64,000 nt of DNA from RHKX01 sp041393495 (lineage in GTDB: Bacteria > Actinomycetota > Thermoleophilia > Solirubrobacterales > 70-9): assembly GCA_041393495.1 (NCBI GenBank), contig JAWKKA010000003.1:1-64000 (forward strand), written 5' to 3'. Every line of letters starts with the position of its first letter. Position 1 is the first letter of the stretch. A program made the translations under genes and the position numbers. Positions 49,750 to 58,310 of the stretch are shown here, one piece after another. The notes beneath the pieces are model-generated. The model did not search any database. It had not been told where the DNA came from and saw nothing but the letters and a program-made list of their open reading frames with translations.

Positions 49750-50535
49750 CTAGCCCGACCCGGAGCCCGCGAGGTCGCGAAGCTGGTGCGCCGGCGTGAA
49801 GAAGTTGCGGTAGGCGAGCGTGGTCGCGACGAGGGCGGAGATCGCGACGGCGCCGAGCAGCACGTAGAGGAGGATCAGCTGGAGGCGGACGGCATCGGTC
49901 GGATCGGCGCCGGCGAGGAGCATGCCGACCATCGTGCCGGGGAAGAAGATCAGCCCCGTCGTCTTCGTCGAGTCGACGAGCGCGATCGTGCCCGAGCGGA
50001 GCGCCCGCCGGACGCCGGGCGCGGCAGCCTGCCGGGAGGTCGCGCCGAGCGCCAGCGTCGCCTCGATCCGCAGGGCCTCGCCGCGGATCTCGTCGCCGAG
50101 CCGGTCGAGGGCGACCGCCGAGGCAGTCATCGCGTTGCCGATCACCATGCCGCCGACCGGCACGAGGTAGCGGGGCTCGGCGGGGAAGATCCCGAGCGCG
50201 AGGACGAGGCCGAGCGTCGCGATCGCCGAGAGCGCCAGCGCGATCAGGAGCGGACCGAGCGCCCCCGGCACATGCCGGGCCCGCGCCCGGGCCGTGATCG
50301 CCCCGAAGGCGACCATCACCGCGAGCAGGGCGAGGACGAGCAGGAGGCTGTCGGCGTCGAAGATCGCCGCGATCACGAAGCCGATCGCCGTGAGCTGGAC
50401 GAAGCTGCGGACCACGGCGATGCCGATGTCCTCCTCCAGCCCGGCCCCCCGCCAGCGCGAGATCGCGACCGCGATCGCGACGAGGACGAGGGCGGCGGCG
50501 ACCTCGCCGAGGGTCACGTCGATCCCGGCGCTCAT
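49750..50535 (-). CDS. ABC transporter permease, FetB/UPF0014 family
   Basis: The 261-residue membrane protein has about seven helices and the family segments RSFVQLTAIGFVI, VPVGGMVIGNAMTASAVALDRL, LALGATSRQAA and a TGLIFFPGTMVGMLLAGADP block found in FetB-like permeases, which with FetA are linked to iron export and oxidative-stress resistance in E. coli. Whether this pair moves iron is not shown by the sequence. The ATP-binding partner is encoded just upstream on the same strand, with a 127-base gap. Confidence 0.85.
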   Translation of the reverse strand: MSAGIDVTLGEVAAALVLVAIAVAISRWRGAGLEEDIGIAVVRSFVQLTAIGFVIAAIFDADSLLLVLALLAVMVAFGAITARARARHVPGALGPLLIALALSAIATLGLVLALGIFPAEPRYLVPVGGMVIGNAMTASAVALDRLGDEIRGEALRIEATLALGATSRQAAAPGVRRALRSGTIALVDSTKTTGLIFFPGTMVGMLLAGADPTDAVRLQLILLYVLLGAVAISALVATTLAYRNFFTPAHQLRDLAGSGSG

Positions 50536-50662
50536 CCCGCCCCGATCCGATCCGACGCCCGCGAATCCCGGGACGCCCGCGAGCCGGAAGCCCGCGAGAA
50601 GGCGGCAGTGTCCGGCCGGGGGGCGGAGCTCCGAGATCGGCGAGCGAGCCGCGCCCGGGTGC

Positions 50663-51319
50663 TCACGCTGGGACCTCGGCGACGGCGCCCTCGCTGACCA
50701 GCCTGCCCGCCTCGATCCGCACGATCCAGTCCGCGAGCCGGTTGGCCTGGGCGGGATCGTGGGTGACGATCACGATCGAGGCGCCGACGCTCCGGCGCAG
50801 GTCGGCGACCGTCCGCTCGATCGAATCGCGTGCTGCCTCGTCGAGGGCCGATGTCGGCTCGTCGAGGAGCAGGACCTCGGGACCGCCTGCGAGCGCCCTG
50901 GCGATCATCGCCCGCTGCTGCTCGCCGACCGACAACCGCTCGACCTCGCGATCGGCGAAGGACGGGGCGAGGCCGGCGAGGCCGAGCAGCCGCTCGGCAT
51001 CGCACTCATTGCCGGTCAGGCCGGCGGCGAAGCCGAGGTTGTCGGCGACCGTGCCGTCGAGCAGTGCCGGAAGCTGGGGGACGAGCGCGACCTCGCGCCG
51101 GAGGACGAGCGGGTCGATCTCGCGGGTGTCGCGGCCGCGGAACCGCACGATGCCCTCGTCGGGATCGGAGAGCCGGTCGAGCAGCCGCAGCAGCGTCGAC
51201 TTCCCCGAGCCGGACGGGCCGACGACGGCGCTGACCCCCTCCGGAATCCGCGCCGTGAGGCCGCTGAGGACCCGCTCGCCGCCGCGGCGCAGCGAGACGC
51301 GCTCCAGCTCGAACAGCAT
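50663..51319 (-). CDS. ABC transporter ATP-binding protein, FetA-like
   Basis: The 218-residue ATPase has Walker A GPSGSGKST, the signature LSVGEQQR, Walker B VLLLDEPTSALDE and a C-terminal switch histidine in IVIVTHDPAQA. It is short, without accessory domains, as in FetA/YbbL. It pairs with the UPF0014 permease encoded downstream. A GATAAT hexamer six bases before its ATG suggests a leaderless transcript starting the operon. Confidence 0.85.
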   Translation of the reverse strand: MLFELERVSLRRGGERVLSGLTARIPEGVSAVVGPSGSGKSTLLRLLDRLSDPDEGIVRFRGRDTREIDPLVLRREVALVPQLPALLDGTVADNLGFAAGLTGNECDAERLLGLAGLAPSFADREVERLSVGEQQRAMIARALAGGPEVLLLDEPTSALDEAARDSIERTVADLRRSVGASIVIVTHDPAQANRLADWIVRIEAGRLVSEGAVAEVPA

Positions 51320-51325
51320 CGGCCT

Positions 51326-51331
51326 ATTATC
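51326..51331 (-). promoter_or_regulatory. -10 hexamer GATAAT, leaderless-type
   Basis: On the minus strand GATAAT ends six bases before ATG 51319 of the FetA-like gene. Confidence 0.5.
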
Positions 51332-51384
51332 GGCGCCGGAGCGGCCGCTCCGGCGCGGACCGGACGCGAGCGGAGCCGATCGAC

Positions 51385-52158
51385 ATGGTGGCGAAGACCT
51401 TCAAGCTCGACGAGGTGGAGCTTCCCCGGATCGGGCTCGGCACGAACCGGCTTCGCGACACGATCAGCAACCGGTCGTTCCTGCGCAGCGCCGTCGCCGC
51501 CGGGCTCGGGCTCATCGACACCGCGCGCCTCTACGCCGGCGGTGACAGCGAGGCCGCGATCGGCGCCGCCCTGGCGCCGTATCCCGGCTCGGTCGCAGTC
51601 GCGACGAAGGGCGGCTACCGCTCCAACGAGCCCGACGGGATCCGGGCCGAGATCGAGCAGAGCCTCGTGCGGCTGCGGACCGACACGATCGACCTCTGGT
51701 ATCTGCACCGCTTCCACGACGACGCTCCGCTCGAGTCGACGATGCGGTTGATCGGCGAGTACGTCGACGCAGGTCGGATCCGCCGGGTCGGGCTCTCCGA
51801 GGTGACGGTCGCGCAGATCCGCGCGGCCCGGGCGATCGTCCCGATCGCTGCGGTCCAGAACGAGTACGGGCTCGGCGAGCGCAAGCACGAGGACGTGATC
51901 GACTTCTGCGCGGCGGAGGGGATCGCGTTCGTGCCGTTCTACCCGCTCGCGGGGGGCGAGGGTCCGGCGTTGCTCGAGGCGGCCGAGCGGCGCGGCGCGA
52001 GCCCCGACCAGATCAAGCTCGCCTGGCTTCTGCACCGCTCCGAGTGCATCGTCCCGATCCCGGGGACCCTCTCGATCGAGCATTTCCGCGCCAACCTCGC
52101 CGCGCTCGAGATCGAGCTCCGCGCGGACGAGCTGCGATCTCTCGCCGGCGCGGCGTAG
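51385..52158 (+). CDS. Aldo/keto reductase
   Basis: The 257-residue TIM-barrel protein has the AKR catalytic set: aspartate and tyrosine in LIDTARLYAGG, lysine in VATKGGY and histidine in LWYLHRFHDD. The C-terminal ECIVPIPGTLSIEH segment binds the NADPH phosphate region. It is shorter than most AKRs (around 300-330) because loops are trimmed, as in the YajO/YdbC-like group. It should reduce an aldehyde or ketone with NADPH; the substrate is unknown. It is divergent from the FetA-like gene and followed by a block of tandem repeats. Confidence 0.85.
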   Translation: MVAKTFKLDEVELPRIGLGTNRLRDTISNRSFLRSAVAAGLGLIDTARLYAGGDSEAAIGAALAPYPGSVAVATKGGYRSNEPDGIRAEIEQSLVRLRTDTIDLWYLHRFHDDAPLESTMRLIGEYVDAGRIRRVGLSEVTVAQIRAARAIVPIAAVQNEYGLGERKHEDVIDFCAAEGIAFVPFYPLAGGEGPALLEAAERRGASPDQIKLAWLLHRSECIVPIPGTLSIEHFRANLAALEIELRADELRSLAGAA

Positions 52159-52170
52159 CCCCGGTGCCCG

Positions 52171-52284
52171 CGGCGGAGCCCGCCCGCCGCGGTGGCCGGC
52201 CGGCCTGCCCGGCGCGGAGCCCGTCCGTAGCGGTGGCGGTCCGGCCGGCCTGCCCGGCGCGGAGTCCGTCCGTAGCGGTGGCGG
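52171..52284. repeat. 45-bp tandem repeat, about 2.5 copies
   Basis: Copy 1 (52196-52240) and copy 2 (52241-52284) differ at very few positions (CCGGCCGGCCTGCCCGGCGC then GGAGYCCGTCCGTAGCGGTG). A partial, more diverged copy precedes them (52171-52195). The block fills the gap between the aldo/keto reductase and the dehydrogenase gene, ending just before that gene's -10 element. Confidence 0.75.
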
Positions 52285-52290
52285 GCAAGC

Positions 52291-52296
52291 TAGCGT
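52291..52296 (+). promoter_or_regulatory. -10 hexamer TAGCGT, leaderless-type
   Basis: TAGCGT ends seven bases before ATG 52304. It lies just after the 45-bp tandem repeats. Confidence 0.4.
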
Positions 52297-52303
52297 TGCC
52301 GCG

Positions 52304-53437
52304 ATGAGTGACGGCGACACGCTCGGCATCATCGCCACCTCCCGGAAGGAGAACGAGCGTCGCCTGCCGCTCCATCCCCGCCACCTCGGCGAGCTCCCGA
52401 CCGGGCTTCGCGGGCGGATCCACCTCGAGCGTGGCTACGGGGCCCGCTTCGGGGTCCCCGACGCGGAGCTGGCGGCCCTGGTCGGCGCGCTCAGGCCGCG
52501 CGAGGAGCTGCTCGGCGAAAGCGACGTGGTCCTGCTCCCGAAGCCGACAGCGGCCGACCTCGCGGAGATCGGCGAGGGCGGGGTCCTCTGCGGGTGGGTG
52601 CATTGCGTCCAGGACGCGGAGCTGACCCAGGTCGCGATCGACCGCCGGCTGACCCTGATCGCGTGGGAGGCGATGAACCACTGGTCCGACGACGGCTCGT
52701 TCGGACTCCACGTCTTCCACCAGAACAACGAGCTCGCCGGCTACAGCTCGGTGCTTCACGCCCTCCAGCTCATCGGGACCACGGGCGCCTACGGGCGGCG
52801 GCTTCGCGCTGCCGTCATCGGCTTCGGCGCCACCGGCCGCGGCGCCGTTCTCGCGCTCCGCGCGCTCGGCGTCCACGACGTCTCCGTCCTCACCCATCGC
52901 GAGGCGAACGCGGTCGCTGCTCCGATCCACTCGGTCCGGCTCCTCACCTATGTCCACGACCGAGGCGCCGGGGCGCTCGAGGTGGATGGCCACGCCGGCT
53001 CCATCGCCGACTTCCTCGCCGACCACGACGTGATCGTCAACTGCGTCTTTCAGGACACCGAGGAGCCGTTGACGTTCGTGACCAACGACGAGCTCGAGCG
53101 CTTCCGGCCGGGCACCCTGTTCGTCGACGTCTCCGTCGACGCCGGGATGGGCTTCGAGTGGGCGCGCCCGACCACGTTCGCCGATCCGGTCTTCACGGTG
53201 GCTCCGGGGCTCCGCTGCTATGCGGTCGATCACAGCCCGTCGTTGCTCTGGGACTCGGCGACGTGGGAGATCAGCCGGGCGCTGATGCCGTATCTGGGGC
53301 CGCTCGCCGACGGCCCCGCGGCGTGGGAGGAGGAGACCCTGCGCCGGGCGATCGAGATCCGCTCCGGCGTCGTTCAGAATCAGCGGATCCTCTCCTTTCA
53401 GGACCGCGAGCCCGACTACCCGCACCGGCGCCGATGA
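52304..53437 (+). CDS. Alanine dehydrogenase/PNT-family enzyme, N5-(carboxyethyl)ornithine synthase-like
   Basis: The 377-residue protein has an N-terminal half with RKENERRLPLHP and the ESDVVLLPKPT strand, and a Rossmann domain with AAVIGFGATGRGAVLALRALG and, further on, DVIVNCVFQDTEEP. These are features of the alanine dehydrogenase/transhydrogenase fold, and more specifically of CEOS-like enzymes that reductively join pyruvate to ornithine or lysine, or of saccharopine-dehydrogenase relatives. An opine-type or amino-acid dehydrogenase activity with NAD(P)H is likely. It overlaps the following lysyl-oxidase-like gene by four bases, an unusual pairing. Confidence 0.75.
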   Translation: MSDGDTLGIIATSRKENERRLPLHPRHLGELPTGLRGRIHLERGYGARFGVPDAELAALVGALRPREELLGESDVVLLPKPTAADLAEIGEGGVLCGWVHCVQDAELTQVAIDRRLTLIAWEAMNHWSDDGSFGLHVFHQNNELAGYSSVLHALQLIGTTGAYGRRLRAAVIGFGATGRGAVLALRALGVHDVSVLTHREANAVAAPIHSVRLLTYVHDRGAGALEVDGHAGSIADFLADHDVIVNCVFQDTEEPLTFVTNDELERFRPGTLFVDVSVDAGMGFEWARPTTFADPVFTVAPGLRCYAVDHSPSLLWDSATWEISRALMPYLGPLADGPAAWEEETLRRAIEIRSGVVQNQRILSFQDREPDYPHRRR

Positions 53438-54327
53438 GGGGGCTGCTGCGCGTCGCCGCGCCCCGAACGGCTGCGCTCGTGGCCGTCGCCGGGCTGGCGG
53501 CCGGCGTCGCGCAGGCGGACGCCGGCGGCGTCGGCCTCGAGCCGGTCGGCGACCGCAAGCCGGTCGGCGACCGCAACCCCTGTGCGAAGCCGGCGATCCG
53601 CAAGCAGCGGGGCCTGCGCTGCCCCGACCTGGCGATGTCGCGGCCGGCGGACATCTACCCCGACACCAAGCACGGGGTGAAGATCCTTCGGGCGACGAAC
53701 TCGATCAACAACGTCGGCCGCGGACCCGCCGAGCTGCGCGGTCGGCGGATCGGGCCGCGGGGCATGCGGGCCCGGCAGCAGATCCACAAGCGGGGCGGTG
53801 GCGTCGCCAAGTTCCACACCGGGGCGCGGCTCTACTTCAAGCGGATTCCGGGACAGGGCCGCTACTGGAAGTTCCACAACGCCGCGCGGTTCGAGCTCTG
53901 GAGCCTCGACCGCGACGGTCGCCGCAAGCGCCTCGTCACCGTCGGACCGAAGCAGGACTACTGCCTGCGCGACCTCGTCCACACCTTCCCCGGCATGTCG
54001 CACTCGCCGTCCAACCCGGTCTACCCGAGCTGCAGCCAGGACCCCAGGGAGCGCCACGTCACCCTCGGGACGAGCGTCGGCTGGTCCGACGTCTATCCGT
54101 CCAGCTACCACGAGCAGTACGTGAAGCTGAACCGGATCCGCGGCCGCGGCTGCTACTCGCTGGCCCAGATCGCCGACCCCAACGACAAGCTCCTCGAGCT
54201 GAACGAGAAGAACAACGCGGCGGCGGCGATCTTCTACCTGACCCGGCGCGGCGGCTACCGCCCCGGGCGCTGCGATCACGTCCGCGATCGGGGCCTGCCG
54301 CCGGGGCGCTCCTACCACCCGTTCTAA
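53434..54327 (+). CDS. Secreted lysyl-oxidase-like protein
   Basis: The 297-residue protein has a signal peptide (AALVAVAGLAAGVAQADA) and blocks of the bacterial lysyl oxidase family: LRATNSINNVGRGPAELRG, WKFHNAARFELWSLD, the cysteine-bearing DYCLRDLVHTF, TLGTSVGWSDVYPSSYHEQYV and IADPNDKLLELNEKNN. Lysyl oxidases are copper/LTQ amine oxidases, but the copper-binding His cluster around WxFH is thin here, as in many bacterial members, so activity is uncertain. It is exported and coupled by a 4-bp overlap to the dehydrogenase gene. Confidence 0.8.
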   Translation: MRGLLRVAAPRTAALVAVAGLAAGVAQADAGGVGLEPVGDRKPVGDRNPCAKPAIRKQRGLRCPDLAMSRPADIYPDTKHGVKILRATNSINNVGRGPAELRGRRIGPRGMRARQQIHKRGGGVAKFHTGARLYFKRIPGQGRYWKFHNAARFELWSLDRDGRRKRLVTVGPKQDYCLRDLVHTFPGMSHSPSNPVYPSCSQDPRERHVTLGTSVGWSDVYPSSYHEQYVKLNRIRGRGCYSLAQIADPNDKLLELNEKNNAAAAIFYLTRRGGYRPGRCDHVRDRGLPPGRSYHPF

Positions 54328-54330
54328 CCT
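54325..54330 (+). promoter_or_regulatory. -10 hexamer TAACCT overlapping a stop codon
   Basis: TAACCT contains the TAA stop of the lysyl-oxidase-like gene and ends seven bases before GTG 54338, giving the zincin gene a leaderless-type start. Confidence 0.45.
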
Positions 54331-54337
54331 TCGTCCC

Positions 54338-54910
54338 GTGAGGGACATCTTCGGTCCACCGCTGCGCGCCGCCGGCTGGACGATCTTCATCGCCGGCGTC
54401 GCCTGGCTGCTGCTCAGGCCGCCGTCGCTGGAGGGCCTCGGCGACCTCGTCTCGATCATCGCCGGCGCTGCGGTGATCATCGTCGTGACCGCCTGGGCGA
54501 CGACGAAGCTCGCCGGGGAGGAGATGCCGGAGGGCGAGTTCCGCCGGCTCGTCGACCGCAGTGACGCGCTCGCCGCGCTGCCGCCGCCCGAGCAGCCGCC
54601 GAGCGAGTTCGACGAGCTCGTGATCGAGGCGCTCGACGAGCTGCCGGCGGAGTTTCAGGAGCTGCTCGCCACCACCCCGGTCACGGTGTCGGGCCGTGGT
54701 CACGAGGTCCACGCATACGGCCAGTACATCGGCGCGACGATGGCGCGCGACGTCTACCCGGATCACATCGTGATCTACCGCGACACGCTCGAGCGCGACT
54801 TCGGACACGATCCGGATCTGCTCCGCGCGCAGGTGCAGCGGACCGTCCGCCACGAGCTCGCCCACCACATCGGCTGGGACGAGCACGGCGTCCGCGGCCT
54901 CGGTCTCTGA
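54338..54910 (+). CDS. Membrane-anchored small zincin metallopeptidase-like protein
   Basis: The 190-residue protein has two N-terminal membrane helices (about 9-27 and 38-54), a Pro/Glu-rich linker and a minimal zincin domain. The zinc-binding HELAHHIGWDE (H172, E173, H176, with D181/E182 downstream) lies near the C-terminus, and the strand HIVIYRDTLERDF precedes it. The motif matches the metallopeptidase family once called DUF1025. The membrane helices are an addition to the usual soluble form of about 120 residues. GTG 54338 follows a -10-like TAACCT. Substrates are unknown. Confidence 0.78.
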   Translation: MRDIFGPPLRAAGWTIFIAGVAWLLLRPPSLEGLGDLVSIIAGAAVIIVVTAWATTKLAGEEMPEGEFRRLVDRSDALAALPPPEQPPSEFDELVIEALDELPAEFQELLATTPVTVSGRGHEVHAYGQYIGATMARDVYPDHIVIYRDTLERDFGHDPDLLRAQVQRTVRHELAHHIGWDEHGVRGLGL

Positions 54911-54970
54911 GGCCACGGCCGCCGGCTGCCGTCGCTGCTGTGGCGGGCCGCTACTCCCCGCGGGCCCGCT

Positions 54971-55030
54971 TGCCCGCGGCGGCGTCCGCTTCCCCGCGGC
55001 GGCGTCCGCTTCCCCGCGGCGGCTGCCATT
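54971..55030. repeat. 20-bp tandem repeat, three copies
   Basis: Units of TCCCCGCGGCGGCGTCCGCT type occur at 54971-54990, 54991-55010 and 55011-55030; the third is degenerate at its end. They fill the 163-bp gap between the converging zincin and cupin genes. A further CCCGCTTCCCCGCGG echo lies at about 55058-55073. Confidence 0.7.
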
Positions 55031-55073
55031 CCCGGCGCGGCTGCCCTTTCGCGCGGGCCCGCTTCCCCGCGGC

Positions 55074-55436
55074 TCAGCCCTGCTTCGCGTAGTCCCCGAA
55101 CTCGCCGAAGTCGACCATCTCGCAGGGCTCGTCACCGACCACCTCCGCATCGTGTCCGGGCGGGATCGCGACGACCTCGCCGGGGCCGATCTCGGTGTCC
55201 GTGCCGTCGTCCATGTGGATGATCATCCGGCCCGACAGCACGTATCCGAGGTGCGAGACCTGGCAGGAGTCGGTGCCGGCGATCGGCTTGACGTTCGTCG
55301 ACCACTTCCAGCCGGGTTCGAACGTGCCGCGCCCGACGGTATGGCCGGCGATGTTGATGACGAGCGCCTGCCCGTTCCCCTCGAACGGACGGACCTCGTC
55401 GGGAGCCTCGAAGCTCCGCGTCTCGATATCGGCCAT
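55074..55436 (-). CDS. Single-domain cupin protein
   Basis: The 120-residue protein is one cupin barrel: GRGTFEPGWKWSTNVKP, HLGYVLSGRMIIHMDDGTDTEI and a GEVVAIPPGHDAEVVG turn. Only one or two of the usual metal histidines are evident (HLGYV and PPGHDAE), so metal binding is uncertain. Cupins of this size act as small-molecule isomerases or binding proteins. The ATG at 55436 has GGAGG-like sequence upstream (GAGGAGG on the minus strand). No operon partner. Confidence 0.8.
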   Translation of the reverse strand: MADIETRSFEAPDEVRPFEGNGQALVINIAGHTVGRGTFEPGWKWSTNVKPIAGTDSCQVSHLGYVLSGRMIIHMDDGTDTEIGPGEVVAIPPGHDAEVVGDEPCEMVDFGEFGDYAKQG

Positions 55437-55533
55437 GACGGCCTCCTCTGGTTGGACCTTCCCCGCCCAGCGACGAGTGTCCTCCCAAGCGTCGCGGAAT
55501 GCAAGCGCGGCGACCGCAGCCCAACGCCGCCGG

Positions 55534-56466
55534 TCAGTCGAAGCGGCCGCGTTCGAGCGCCTCGGAGCGGGCCTCGTCGTCGTAGAGCGGCAGATCGCCG
55601 GTCGTCTCGGTCCGCTCGACGTAGGCGGCCATCGCTGCCTCCGCCGGGTGGCCGGACAGGGCCGACATGAACTCCGCGCGCTCGAGCCGGAGGCCGACCG
55701 GGAGCGCCTCGGAGCCGCCTATGTAGACGGCCCGCTTGACGCCGGCGATGGCGGCCTTCGGCCGCCGCGCGAGCCGGGTCGTGACCGCGAGCGCCCTCTC
55801 GACGAGCCGCTCGGCCGCGACGACCTCGTCGACGATGCCGAGCTCCGCGGCCTCCTCGGGGCTCAGCGGCCCGCCGTCGAGGCAGAGGCGCAGGGCGCCG
55901 CCGGCGCCGAGCATGCGCGCCAGGCGCTGGGTCCCGCCTCCGCCGGGCGGGAAGCCGAGGAGGATCTCGGGTTGGCCGATCGCGTGGCGGCCGGCAGCCA
56001 TGAAGCGGAGGTCGCAGGCCAGCGCCAGCTCGCAGCCACCGCCCATCGCCGAGCCGTTGATCGCCGCCGCGATCACGGCCCCGCAGGCGTTGAAACGGAG
56101 GAAGACCTCGCCGAACCGCTCGGCCTGTGAGAGGCCGGCCGCCGGCGTCCGCTCGAGGGCGCCGCGTCCACCTGGCACGCGGCGCAGCGCGCCGACCGCG
56201 CCCAGCGATGCGCGGGCCAGGCCGGGCGCGACGGCCGGCGACTGCCGCGCGCCCTCGAGCAGCTCGCCGACGTCGTAGTGGGCGACGAAGCGCTCCGGGT
56301 GGTCCCCGGTGAGGACGATCCCGGTCACGCCCTCGTCCGACTCGGCGCGCTCGACCAGCGCCTCGAGCGCGACGACGATCTCGTCGTCCATCAGCCCGTG
56401 CGGCGGGTTCGAGATCGTCGCCAGCAGCACGCCCTCGCCGTGATCGTCGACTCGAACCTCTCCCAT
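55534..56466 (-). CDS. Enoyl-CoA hydratase/isomerase family protein
   Basis: The 310-residue crotonase-fold protein has the oxyanion segment AAINGSAMGGGCELALACDLRF and GQPEILLGFPPGGGGTQRLAR, with the catalytic glutamate in QPEI; the second crotonase glutamate (in the -FGLCF-E- type position) is not clearly present. The loop at about 75-120 (RQSPAVAPGLARASLGAV and following) is longer than usual. Hydratase, isomerase or hydrolase activity on acyl-CoA is possible. It could provide the hydratase missing from the glutarate operon, but that is only a guess. ATG 56466 was chosen; upstream in-frame ATGs add residues unlike the family. Confidence 0.82.
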   Translation of the reverse strand: MGEVRVDDHGEGVLLATISNPPHGLMDDEIVVALEALVERAESDEGVTGIVLTGDHPERFVAHYDVGELLEGARQSPAVAPGLARASLGAVGALRRVPGGRGALERTPAAGLSQAERFGEVFLRFNACGAVIAAAINGSAMGGGCELALACDLRFMAAGRHAIGQPEILLGFPPGGGGTQRLARMLGAGGALRLCLDGGPLSPEEAAELGIVDEVVAAERLVERALAVTTRLARRPKAAIAGVKRAVYIGGSEALPVGLRLERAEFMSALSGHPAEAAMAAYVERTETTGDLPLYDDEARSEALERGRFD

Positions 56467-56684
56467 GGCAGAGAGGGTATCCAGCACAGCCACGAGCCGA
56501 CCGTGCCGCACGCTGCGCCTCCGCGCCGGGGCGATCTCGTCCGCCATGCCGCGCCGATCCACCGCGGTGCACCTCCCTGGGCGCTGATCACCCCCGAAGC
56601 TCATGCGACGGGGCCATCGCGCCGCCGCCGAGATACCGGAAAAGTACGAGTGACATCGTCGCCTCCGGGCGGGACGATCAGCCC

Positions 56685-58094
56685 ATGGCCGATCACCTGA
56701 CCCCGCTGGACTCGGCGTTCCTCGAGCTCGAGGAGGGCGATCAGGCATCGCACATGCACGTTGGCTGGGCGATGATCTTCGACCCGCTGCCCGCGGGCGG
56801 TGACCCCGGGGTTGCGGCCGTTCGCGAGCTGCTCGACGCGCGCCTATCGCTGCTGCCCCGGTTCCGGCGGCGGCTCTCGGAGCCGCACACCGGCGGGCTG
56901 AGCTGGCCCTCATGGGTGGAGGACGACACCTTCGACGTCGCCTCCCACGTCCGCCGCGCGTCGCTTCCGGCTCCCGGTGGGGAGGAGGAGCTTCTCGACT
57001 GGCTCGGCGACTTCTATTCGCACCGGCTCGATCGCGCCCATCCGCTCTGGGAGATGACGCTGCTCGACGGGCTCGAGGGCGGGCGCTGGGCGATCGCCGC
57101 GAAGGTCCACCACTGCCTGATCGACGGGATGAGCGGCGCCTCGGTGACGACGCTGATCCTCGACGCCGAGCCCGATCCCGGGCAGCGCTCGATGGGGCTG
57201 CTCGAGACATTCGAGCCGCCGCCGGACAACGAGCGCCGGGTCCGCTGGCCGCTCTCGGCGGTCACCGACGCGGTCCGCGGCGGGGTCGACGTCGCGCTGC
57301 ACCCCCACAAGCTCGGCGAGATGCTCGCGCGCTCACGCGGCCTCGTCGAGCTGCTCGTCAGGGACGAGATCCGCGGCGCGCCGCGGACGAGCATCAACGT
57401 CGAGATCGGCGCCGGCCGGCGGCTGGCGGCGGTCGCGGTGCCGCTCGAGGACCTCAAGGAGATCAAGCGGGCGCTCGGCGGCACCGTCAACGACGTCATC
57501 CTCGCCGCCTCGGCGGGCGGGCTCCGGCGGCTCCTGCAGTCGCGCGGCGAGGAGCTGCACCCGCGCGGGATCCGGGCCATGGTGCCGGTCAGCGTCCGCA
57601 GCGACAGCGAGAAGGTCGCGCTCGGCAACCGGGTCAGCTCGCTGTTCGTCGATCTCGCGGCCGCCGAGCCCGATCCGCTCGCCCGCTACCGGAAGACGGT
57701 CGCCGCGGCCGAAGAGCTCAAGCACGGCTCGCAGGCGGCGAGCAGCGAGGCCGTCGTCGAGCTCGCCGGCTACGCGCCGCCCGTCCTTCATGCCGCGGTC
57801 GCGCAGCTCTCGTTCACCCCGCGGCTGTTCAACGTCACGATCACCAACATCCCCGGCCCGCAGGTGCCGCTCTACGCGCTCGGCGCGCGGCTGCGTCGGA
57901 TCATCCCCCTCGTCCCGATCTTCGCCTACCACGCCGTCGGCATCGCCGTGGCGAGCTACGACGGCGAGGTCGTCTTCGGCATCTCCGGCGACCGCGCCTC
58001 GGTCCCCGACCTCGACGTCCTCGCGGCGGGGATCGAGGAGTCGATCGCCGAACTGCTCGAGCTGGCGCGGGCGGAGGGCCGCGTCACGGCGTGA
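56685..58094 (+). CDS. Wax ester synthase/diacylglycerol acyltransferase (WS/DGAT)
   Basis: The 469-residue protein has the active-site motif HHCLIDGMSG (H142, H143, D147, G148), an N-terminal LTPLDSAFLELEEGDQASHMH typical of the family, and the C-terminal blocks NVTITNIPGPQVPLYALGARL and IFAYHAVGIAVASYDG. It esterifies fatty acyl-CoA with an alcohol or diacylglycerol at the membrane surface, giving wax esters or triacylglycerol. Such genes are common in lipid-storing actinobacteria. It stands alone, with a tandem repeat immediately downstream. Confidence 0.9.
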   Translation: MADHLTPLDSAFLELEEGDQASHMHVGWAMIFDPLPAGGDPGVAAVRELLDARLSLLPRFRRRLSEPHTGGLSWPSWVEDDTFDVASHVRRASLPAPGGEEELLDWLGDFYSHRLDRAHPLWEMTLLDGLEGGRWAIAAKVHHCLIDGMSGASVTTLILDAEPDPGQRSMGLLETFEPPPDNERRVRWPLSAVTDAVRGGVDVALHPHKLGEMLARSRGLVELLVRDEIRGAPRTSINVEIGAGRRLAAVAVPLEDLKEIKRALGGTVNDVILAASAGGLRRLLQSRGEELHPRGIRAMVPVSVRSDSEKVALGNRVSSLFVDLAAAEPDPLARYRKTVAAAEELKHGSQAASSEAVVELAGYAPPVLHAAVAQLSFTPRLFNVTITNIPGPQVPLYALGARLRRIIPLVPIFAYHAVGIAVASYDGEVVFGISGDRASVPDLDVLAAGIEESIAELLELARAEGRVTA

Positions 58095-58170
58095 GCGCGC
58101 CGGGGTGGATCGCGCCGGAAACCGGCGCGGCCGGTAGGACGGCAGCGCGCTGGGGTGGATCGCGCCGGAA
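58095..58170. repeat. 26-bp direct repeat with 50-bp period
   Basis: GCGCGCCGGGGTGGATCGCG plus CCGGAA at 58095-58120 recurs at 58145-58170 with one mismatch. It lies immediately after the WS/DGAT gene, in a 216-bp convergent gap whose remainder (58171-58310) shows no feature I can support. Confidence 0.7.
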
Positions 58171-58310
58171 TGCCGGCCGCGGCCGCCCCAGCGCGGAGAG
58201 CCTCGCGGGCCCGGGGAATCCCCGAGCGGGCGCGATTGCCTGCCTCCGCGCGGTTCAGCCGGTGCAGCTGACACTGGGCGGAGCACTCGCTGCAATCGGC
58301 AATCAGCCAT

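Noticed and set aside
52171..58170. CRISPR-like array among the repeats
   Set aside because: The repeats are contiguous tandem duplications without unique spacers, and no cas genes are present.
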